DNA from: Ashinkailepas kermadecensis
Taxonomy: Eukaryota > Arthropoda > Thecostraca > Neolepadidae
NCBI GenBank assembly: GCA_034440615.1
Contig: JAOTOM010004780.1
Span: 186,001-250,000 of the forward strand
Length of the DNA: 64,000 bases
Direction of reading: 5' to 3'
This document shows, one piece after another, positions 56,042 through 64,000 of this stretch. The translations under genes were made by a program, and so were the position numbers. The first letter of the stretch is position 1, and each line of letters begins with the position of its first letter. A model generated the notes under the pieces. The model worked only from the letters and a program-made list of their open reading frames with translations. It was not told the origin of the DNA and did not search any database.

Positions 56042-57327
56042 CATGGGAGACGTGGCAGCTGCAATGGGGTCATGCAGGAGGCCCCTGACAGTTCCTCAGA
56101 GGACTCCAATGGCTGTTCCGGGGCCCCTCGGCCCAATCAATGTTCATAATGTGCTCCTATGCCTGCTCAGGGTCCCCTCGTTTGTCAAAGAATATGCCTC
56201 AGGGGGAAATGTGACTGCCAGGGCCAATCAGCCAATCGGTCTTTGGCCAATCAGCAGCCTTTTTGTGTGGGGGGGGGGCATCGGAATGGAATTGGCCTGT
56301 CCCAGACGAGTCGCAGGCATATACGGTTGGAATTGGAGGGGGGGGGGGGGGCAGGTGCTCTCCCTTGTTTTTCTGTCGGCTCTCATGACACTCCGCTTCC
56401 ATCAGTTAATCGGCACAGGTTAGTTGGTCACGAGCTTCATGGTTTTATACGGCGGCCGAAGGGATGGCGGCTACTGGAGTATGCGTCCCCGGCTGGCGCC
56501 GAGGGCGCAGTTTTTTTTCAAACGACGCGTGGTAGAAGGCCGATTCAGCTATATTTCTCCATCCCGTCAAGCTTTTTCGATGGGGTGTCCTTCGCATCAC
56601 CTATCCAGGATTACTTCTCCGATCGTCCGATAGATGTCGCTAGTATCGGTCGGTGGTCGCAAACATCAAAGTGCCGCCCGAGAGTTTCCGATCCGTTTAC
56701 TATTATCCGTGGTAGAGCTGAGTGCAGTCTCCACGTAAATCAGAAAGCGTATTGCAATTTGCTGATGTTAGTAAGTTGAATTTTACTTATTTGAGCAGAG
56801 TCGATAGTAAAACCTATTTAGTTATTAAAACTGATTTTATAATTATATTTTGTGGTCGCTTTTAACTTATGCGGATCATTATGCCAGGTCCTCTCCCTCT
56901 ATATTGTTCCTCAGACCACGTGACCTGGGAGCAAAAAGCCGCTGTAAAACCGCCTGCTGTCACGAACTATCTGGCATAACATCGCAAAGCTCCAAGAGTT
57001 TCTTCGCCGGTTAGACTCAAAGCCCAAGCAGTACATTGGGCTCCTGGAATTATAAAACTGAAGTGGAAACTAACACGTAACAGAGCCCTGTCTTGGCCTC
57101 ATCGAACAGTTTTGAATTCCTGTACTGGCTTACGTGACAAGTGGTGGCATTCAACTACAAAAGTCTCAGAACTTTTTTAACCTTCCATGTTGGCCTGATG
57201 ACGGAAATGTTCTGCGAACTGAGATTGTTCGCATTTCACCATTTTTCTGCAATATTGCTCACTTTTATCGACGTGACGTCTGGTGTCGACGTCTGATGTC
57301 ATGCGTTCCAGTCTACGAGAAACGAAA
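56042..57327. other. No gene recognised
   Basis: CAATCAGCCAATCGGTC then GGCCAATCAGC near 56224-56252 clusters three CCAAT boxes. A 206-codon plus-strand frame (56159-56779) crosses G-homopolymers and shows no known domain. Confidence 0.35.
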
Positions 57328-57340
57328 TTCAGGACAGTGC

Positions 57341-57512
57341 CATGGGTGGATGGATGGATGGATGGTTGTGGCTTTACGACACGCTCAGCATCTGAGGCCA
57401 TATGCCATCGCATGCTTCCCGCCCTGGCAAGAAGGGCGGACACCGCGTGGAATCGAACCCCGCACCTCCTGCACGCCAGACGCCCAGCCCAACCACTGAG
57501 CTGCCGACACCT
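57341..57512 (-). mobile_element. tRNA-derived SINE, second family, with target duplication
   Basis: About 172 bp between TTCAGGACAGTGC (57328-57340) and TTCAGGACGGTGC (57513-57525), 12 of 13 identical. On the minus strand it has a tRNA-like head with A box TCAGTGGTTGGG (57488-57499) and B box GGGTTCGATTCC (57449-57460). The 3' end is GTGTCGTAAAGCCACAACCA with an (ATCC)n tail. The CGTGTCGTAA block is shared with the SINE family at 5.1 and 12.6 kb, although the heads differ. Confidence 0.92.
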
Positions 57513-57525
57513 TTCAGGACGGTGC

Positions 57526-58580
57526 TGTGGAGAAACATCGGTCACTTTTCGGGCAGAGCGTTGGACGACTGCCGAAGCAGAGCCTTGGTTGGCTGGTCAG
57601 ACCGTGACGTCAGTAAGACTGCAGAGGAGCTCCGCTAACGCATCAGCCATGACCTTGACCACGAACTGGTCGGTTGCGCTGGCAGGTCATCGAACTCTCA
57701 GATCTTGTTAGGCGGTCCGCTAGCCAGCAATTGGGCTGACTACACGGTTCGGGGGGAAGGGAGACGCAGGACCAAGACATTATTCATCACCAGTTTCATG
57801 CAGCATATCCTTCCAGACCTGCAAACGAGCATTTTGAGGTCGGCAAACAGTGTAGGGGGCCATGGTCGATTTCGCCTTCCTTTTCGAATTCCAATTTTTT
57901 TTTCTTCAAATCTCTCCCAAAATGTTTTTCAAATCTCTCCCCAGAGCCAAAAACGTGAAGTCAGTTGCGAAAACAGACCCCTTAGTGACGTCATTTTCGG
58001 GGATAACATTTTGGGGGTGGTTTCTTGCCCTACTCGTCGAGCGCTTTCCGATGGCACCTCTTTCGTTGTCGTGCCACGCTTAGTTTGGAGATTAGAGGGG
58101 CGTTTGTATCAACCCCACTCCGAGATGGGGTGCGAGGATCTGACCGGAAAGACGGAGGGTTAAATATTGAAAAATGGAAATTGAGAAGAACAAACTCATT
58201 TCAGTCAGTAGTAGTTCGATACGCCTTTTCTTCAGATTCCAAAACATTTCATCTTCGAAATGGCCAAAAAATTCACTCATGGACTAAAAGGTGTCATCCG
58301 TGACGTCATGAGTGGCCATAGTCGTGTCTACTGTACGTATGAATACACATTGCGTCTAACGTACCAGATTATATTTTCCATTGTATAGTTAATGTTAGTA
58401 CGTCAGGTCAGGTTAGGCTCAAATGCAGAGTGACATGTACCCACACATTGCATCATGTACTGAAAGAGACGTGGATCTGCATAGCTTTGGTGTGGAAGTT
58501 TGAGATTCTCCAGAGAAGAATAAGATTAGAATGGAATGGGAACGACACCCAGATAATTGGGATTATGTGGAACACGGATA
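57526..58580. other. No gene recognised; three CRE palindromes
   Basis: TGACGTCA occurs at 57605, 57986 and 58301. No recognisable exon. The 152-codon plus-strand frame at 57705-58163 has no known motif. Confidence 0.4.
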
Positions 58581-58703
58581 TCTAGGTCAATCGCGTCCGT
58601 TGAGTTTATATACAACATATAAACCCAACGGTTTATACCGTTGGGTTTATAAACCCAACGGTAACATATAAACCCAACCCAACGGTCTAGGTCAATCGCG
58701 TCC
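58581..58703. repeat. 18-bp direct repeat around an 87-bp palindromic insert
   Basis: TCTAGGTCAATCGCGTCC occurs exactly at 58581-58598 and 58686-58703. The 87 bp between them are built from copies of TATAAACCCAACGGT in both orientations, including a hairpin with 15-bp arms and a TTAT loop (about 58618-58651). Confidence 0.92.
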
Positions 58704-59222
58704 TACTGAGGGTAGGAAAAGCGAAACTAACTGTAAATAGTGTGCGGATGCGACTCAAATGGGGTTGGATTGAAAAAGGAGGTACCTTTGGAGAAAGGCA
58801 TGCTTAAAGCATACCTTTTGGAAGGTATGCTACAAGGGTTAGCTGCCTGATGTTCTAGCAGCGCATTATATTACGTTGGATTACGACTAATCCCAGACAC
58901 TAGCGGATTCAGGTGTGGGCCCATCTTGACCATGCCCCTCCCCCAGGGTCGAAAAAGGTAGGCCGCTTTTGGCACCAAGGGCAGCATCCTCTCCGAAAGT
59001 TACCCTAATCATTTTTTTTAAAATATAGATTGAAGGTTGTGACAAGTGCAGGTGGGCCCCGACCCCAGTCGGGACTGGCCGGCCGAACCTCAGCCGTCCC
59101 GAGGTGACCTGGCGTGGCCCACAGGTCAGCTGGAAACGCCGGCGGCACGCGCCGCTGACAGGGCGAGCAGCATACGCGCAGGGTCTCTGCCGAGACCGAT
59201 CAGAGACAAACACACCTTATAA
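58704..59222. other. hAT left terminus at 58898 and a small hairpin
   Basis: CACTAGCGGATTCAGG at 58898-58913 resembles the hAT left end CACTGGCGGATTCAGG of the 20.9-kb copy, but no right end follows. GCATACCTTTTGGAAGGTATGC lies at 58809-58830 (9-bp arms). Confidence 0.5.
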
Positions 59223-59789
59223 ACACTCATTAATAGGTACATATTGTTTAATGGCCGCACGTAACTAAGCGTTAGTCATAAAACAAAGAGACTGTCATAT
59301 TATACCTCATGGACGGTCGATTTTTTTTTAATGGGGAAATACAGATTAATCTATATTTTAGGATGTCAAAATATAGCAAACTAAGTTGGGCTTGCTTAGA
59401 TTCGATGAGCTTGGTGGATTCTCTAAAATTTTCGCCCCGAACCGACCGGCTGGATGGGTACATCGTTGACCCCAGATACCTCCGCACTGAGAGACCGAAA
59501 ATGTATAGTCATTTGGTCAAAATGTAATGGATTCGAACTTCCAGCTCTGATCTTGCAAAATGTTATTGAAATGTCTGAATCCCAACCATTGATTAGAGTT
59601 AGTCGGTTCACCCATTGTTCCCTACCCTACTGCACATTACGTGAGAGCGTGGCTCCACAGCGATTCCATGTGCCATGGTATGTTCGCGAGACCATTATGC
59701 GCTCCCATCGATATTCTTAATGGCGCATGAAATCATCTAGATAATAATTTGGAGGCATGCCGCAGCCTAACCACTCGTTTTATTGTTTT
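59223..59789. other. No gene recognised
   Basis: AT-rich DNA leading into the CpG block. Nothing identifiable. Confidence 0.4.
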
Positions 59790-60830
59790 TTTTAGATCGG
59801 CGCGCACCAAACGGTGACCGTAGTGCGCATGCGCAGCTCTTCTCGTCCATCGACCCCGTCGCCGAGACTCGATGGCGGAGCAGTTGCGATTGGAATCCCG
59901 GCAGCGGGACGGGAGGGACGACTGGCGGCGTGTGCCTCGACAGCGCCACACCACGGGGAACGAGGGCGGCCGGTGACGTCATCGTTCCCCAAGCACTGCC
60001 GCCACCGCTCGGCGAGCGCCGCCACCGGCCGAACCCGGGGCGGCGGCGGCGGGCCGCCTGGCGACTCGGCGTCCCTCCGCCGGCGGGGGCACCTCCGCGG
60101 CCGGCCGCGGCCCTCCCCTCGCGACACATCCGGCGCAGCGGAGGGGCCCGGCCGGCCGGCCGGCCGGAGGTCGCCTGGAGAGAGGCGGGCGCGTCCCAGA
60201 CTCGGCGCGGGCGGAGCGGCGTCGGAGCAGCAGCGCCGCCGGCAGCCGCGGTTCGCACACGGACACGCATTTGGGCCCGGCGGCACCGCCGCTCGAGGGG
60301 GGGGGGGGGCGGGGGGCCGCCGGATACTTACGGCAGGCGTGCCGTCGACACGGCTCCGGCGCGCGTCAGAGTCGGCGCCGGTGCCGACGCGTAATCCAAT
60401 CCGGACGGACGGGTATCGCGCAGAACAGGCACATGTCGCGGAATCACCGCCTCACCACGCACGGGCCGCACGTTCGGCGCAGCCCCACACAATCTGCGGC
60501 GTCAGCGCCCGCCACCCCAACGGCGGACGGGGGGCGGGGCGTCGCGGAGAGCGTGCCGCCCATTGGCCCTGCAGACCGCCATGAAAGCCGCCGGCCAATC
60601 AATGGTCGAGCTCACCCATTCGTGCCCGAACTCAAGGTTACTATACAGTTGAACCATCCGGTAAAATTCGTCCAATTTGCGCGGGACGCGGGCTCCGGAG
60701 GCGCCCGCCTTTTGAAAATGTATCCCGGAAAACGGCGGCGGCGGTACCCGTCGCCAGATGTCGCGCCCGGGGTCGCGGGGCGCCGGGCCGTCGCTGCGGC
60801 CGCGCAGCCAGCTCAAAATCAATGGCTGTA
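59790..60830. promoter_or_regulatory. CpG-rich block with NRF-1-type palindrome, CRE and CCAAT boxes
   Basis: TGCGCATGCGCA (59824-59835) is a perfect 12-bp palindrome of the NRF-1/Ewg type. TGACGTCA follows at 59974-59981, and CCATTGG/CCAATCAATGG boxes lie near 60558-60606. CpG density peaks at 60.0-60.4 kb, with GGCCGGCCGGCC near 60150 and a G-run at 60297. This is the best bidirectional-promoter candidate in the window, although no adjoining exon is recognisable. The 256-codon plus-strand frame is matched by open minus-strand frames, so it is probably compositional. Confidence 0.45.
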
Positions 60831-63800
60831 GTACACCTTTACTACGCAATGCCGCTTTTAGAAACGTCGGTCGCTCAGGCCGTACGTAACGCCTTGTATC
60901 AAACGCGAGACGGCACAAAAAAAAACTAGCTTTGTCGGCTTCTCCCAGGCAGCCTAGTTGGGGACGTCTGCTTTTGCACCGGAAACGCCACAGAGCAGCA
61001 GATGGCCGTACCTCTCTGCCCACACGGACGAGAAAGCGAGATAAGAATAAGTCAGTTGTGGCCGAGACATTAATTAACTTCCAGAACGAAACATACCTTC
61101 ATGTTTTTTTTGCTCAGCAGGTAGCGATGGCTATCGGATTCCTCAGAGATTATTTTAAAGCTATAGCTTTAAGAGGCAGGACACATTGGGTTTACCACAG
61201 TCACCCATGGTAGGCCCTTGCGTTGAATTTTAAGAAAAACAGACAAGTGAATTGTTTTAACACCTAAACTTGAACTGCATAATCGAGGGGCCACAAATCA
61301 GACCAGAAGCATGATTGTTGTGCCGATGGCCTTCCACAAACAAAAAACTATCACACACTTCGTTTTACCAACTCCACTCCAACCAAAAAAGCGCCCCAGC
61401 AACACTGCTGTGCAGACTGATAAAAGTTAGTGTTGCTAACTGTACAAAATATTGGGCATTTTAGGGAAAGTCGTTATTCCTGCTAAGGCCTTGGTGTAAC
61501 AGCTGCAATACTCTCAATACTATATTATCCACCCCATGTGGTCACCGACCATGCATTGATAGGACGCATTACATTCAAGACGCGCACGAAAAAGGCTCAA
61601 TTTTACTCTCAAATCCTCTCTAGGCTGTCAATTATATTATGATCGGAGACAGACAGGAGCGTTCACTTATGAAAATGATAGGGCGCACAATACATGGAGA
61701 TAGCTAACGGGCTCAAACGGATTGGGCTGCACATCCCACAGAGTCTCGCATTAAAAGTTGAAATTATTGGGGCAGCCAATATTGGAGCACCAACACTTCT
61801 TCACTCGAAATCATACAAAACAGCCATAATCCGGGATGGCGTTGGCTACAAGACATTAGCTTCTAGGCAAGTTTGTAAGGCAACCTAAAAATAGTGATGT
61901 ATCCAGACGATTCAGTTTTATTCAGGTTCTTCAGAGAATCGTTCCTCGTTGCAATTCATCCGCTGTTCCCAGGTAGGGAGTTGCTAATTCCAACGTTACG
62001 ATTGTTTGCCTTCTTCGGGGAATCCCTGCAAAAGACATGGAGCGAGATCGTTGCAAACATTTATTGCAGCTCAGTTCCTCCATCGTCGTATCATCATACC
62101 AGCTGTCCACAAGCTAGGCACACATTTAGGTAGCATCAAGTCCGAAGCGTGATGCGGACACAAGACCAAACAATATCCTCAGACCAGTGTGCGTCGGTGC
62201 ACGTCCACACCCGGCACCGCCCACAACGAGAGGAAGCAGAACATCGCGTGTGGTATGTAGTGCATCACAAACTGTGCCATGCCACTCGGGAGGAACATAG
62301 AGGACTGATAGCCCCGATCACAACACTATCATGAGGGTATAGTAAAATCGTGAGATCCTTGTCGGGTCATGCACGCCCAGGGGCATATCCAGGGGGCATT
62401 TCAACCACTGTCACAGGCAACCAGCCGGTTTTTTAAGGGAAACCCGTCAAATCTGAGATTTCTCGAGATCTAGACACTATGCAAAAATACGATTTGAAAA
62501 CTGTCCGGCACATACATAGCCATCCAAATACATGGATAAATCAGTTTTGGAAGTCCTCCGAAAACATGGTGAGGATTTCGCATGGTGCCAGTGTTCCGGG
62601 ATGATGTTTTTTTTTCAGGTGTCGCCATGAGCCTTGTATTTAGTTTTTGTTTAATCCCAGTATGTGCTCATCTAAGCTCTGGTCGCACTCGAGCACCATC
62701 TATTGACACTAAAGCTGCACGCATGGCCTTAATTGACCTTAATTGGGCCGACTGCTTACTTCATGAAATGACAAAGCTAAGACACGAATGAGTACCTCCC
62801 ATTCCAATCGCTCTCCCACCCGACTTACACGGGATCTGCAAGGGAGGCGAGTGTAAATTGTTGTCATACAAGTAAAAGTAATTATGGTGTTTAATAATGA
62901 AACACGTGACGTCAGTGAGATATTCAATAAGGCTTCGGTTTAACAAAACATTAGTCACAGCCTAGTTTACCATGTCTGGCTGAATATTGTGGCACCGCAC
63001 CGGAGCAACTCTGAATGAATGAATGAATGTCTTCCTAAAGAAGTGTAAAGATATCAGAAAATTATGGCTGCGCCCCTGCTTTTGATAGCTACATTTGCGG
63101 TCGGCTGTACCATTTGGTCACGCAAGATATAGAATTTCAGAACAGCCTTCGGCCTTGTAGGTGAATAATACATTCTAGCTGCATGGCAGCGTAATTAGTA
63201 CCTAGTTCATGCCCAATACCCCCGCATGCCTATTCCCTTGGCATGCAGGGTGCATGCTTAATACCTACCTCTTTCCGATGCGGTTCCAAGCTACTCTTCC
63301 ACATGCAAGTAACAAACAAACAATAACAGAACAAGCCTGCGCAGTGCATTAGTCACCTCCGCCACAGAGTTCCAATGGGACGTCACGGAGCGGAAACGGA
63401 GCGATACTGGACCGGAAGGGTGCGGCATCCAGTGTCCAACGGCCGCTCGTTTCCGCCACGATTGGAGCCGGCCGCTTCCCACGTGGTTCCACGCACAGAT
63501 TCGGCGGCGAGGCCACCAATTGCTTCCAGAGGGAGGGAGGGGAAAGGGGTCAAACAGATGTCCATAGTAGCTCCAAGTTCGCCCCCCCCCGACGGTTGCT
63601 TTCGTCTCTATGGGCTCTGAGGGCCTCCAGTCAAGCTGATCTTGGACTGTCCGAAAGTATTCGTTTTCAGCCGGGTTTTGGACCTTTCGAGTTTCAGAGA
63701 TACCCTGGCAAGGCTAATGGGCATTCCTATCTGGGACCCCAAGTAGAGATGTTGGGCCTCTCGTCAGGTGTCTGGTCTAGTGAACTTTCGAGACACCCTG

Positions 63801-63855
63801 CAAAAACTAAAAAACTAATGGGCCTCCTGGACAGGTTCTCCTGCCGAATGTTCGG
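60831..63855. other. No gene recognised
   Basis: Mostly AT-leaning. A possible eroded MITE end, CAGGGGCATATCCAGGGGG, lies at about 62379-62397. GAATGAATGAATG near 63013 and AACAAACAAACAATAAC near 63311 are short simple runs. No exon recognised. Confidence 0.35.
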
Positions 63856-63985
63856 GCCCTGTGAGCTCTAGGAGCCCTGTGAGCTATAGGGGCCCTGTGA
63901 GCTATAGGGGCCCTGTGAGCTATAGGGGCCCTGTGGGCTATAGAGGCCCTGTGAGCTCTAGGGGGCTTGTGAGCTCCCGTTAACG
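63856..63985. repeat. 18-bp tandem repeat near the right edge
   Basis: The unit GCCCTGTGAGCTATAGGG repeats at 63856, 63874, 63892, 63910, 63928 and 63946, with a diverged copy after. The period is six codons and the minus strand reads a repeated AHRAPI hexapeptide. Diverged related phrases (TTTCGAG, GAYACCCTG, CTAATGGGC) occur at 63685-63820. Confidence 0.94.
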
Positions 63986-64000
63986 CCAACTCGGGCCTCC

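Noticed and set aside
57449..57512. tRNA gene
   Set aside because: Same reasoning: a tRNA-like head of a SINE with a target duplication around the whole 172 bp.
59814..60584. 256-codon plus-strand frame
   Set aside because: Compositional: several frames on both strands are equally open across the CpG block.
62379..62400. MITE terminus CAGGGGCATATCCAGGGGG
   Set aside because: No matching inverted end or flanking duplication; noted only as a possible eroded end.

Overview
The window looks like a piece of a protostome animal genome, most likely an arthropod. The strongest evidence is a conserved microRNA cluster at the left end: on the minus strand, mir-71 is followed by three mir-2/mir-13-type hairpins (2588 down to 1099). 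The mir-71/mir-2 pairing and the mir-2 seed family (TATCACAGCC) are known from protostomes. The transposon set also fits an invertebrate: hAT and piggyBac-like DNA elements, CR1-type LINE remnants, tRNA-derived SINEs and an unusually small SINE-like retroposon. I found no convincing exon of a host protein-coding gene. The long open frames lie in GC-rich DNA or in tandem repeats and show no recognisable domain.
Layout. 0-3 kb: a 35-bp minisatellite, then the microRNA cluster. 3-7.4 kb: a CpG-rich block with CCAAT boxes upstream of the cluster on its strand, one full-length tRNA-SINE with a 14-bp target duplication, and small MITEs. 7.4-8.8 kb: a hAT element with an exact 8-bp duplication, carrying a second related MITE. 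9-18 kb: GC-rich blocks with local duplications and minisatellites, two tiny retroposons, a second tRNA-SINE and a 152-bp MITE. 20.9-23.0 kb: a 2.1-kb hAT element with an exact 8-bp duplication, into which a piggyBac-like element flanked by TTAA has inserted. 23.6-28.4 kb: AT-rich DNA, a (TA)n tract and two CR1-like reverse transcriptase remnants on opposite strands. 29.5-45 kb: alternating CpG-rich and AT-rich DNA, with a 31-bp minisatellite, a GGCAGC tract and a 460-bp GCAGCAGACACAC array. 46.9-47.5 kb: a second 31-bp array. 48-64 kb: LINE and SINE fragments, a second piggyBac-like element with nuclear-receptor-type palindromes, a CpG-rich block with an NRF-1-type palindrome, and an 18-bp array running towards the right edge.
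How it fits together. Apart from the microRNA cluster, the window reads as intergenic or intronic DNA shaped by retroposons and cut-and-paste elements. The several SINE-like families end in short tetranucleotide tails, and two tRNA-derived families share a CGTGTCGTAA block before the tail, which suggests a common mobilising LINE. The most novel feature is the 41-58-bp hairpin retroposon, present in seven copies, four of them with target duplications of about 12-15 bp.
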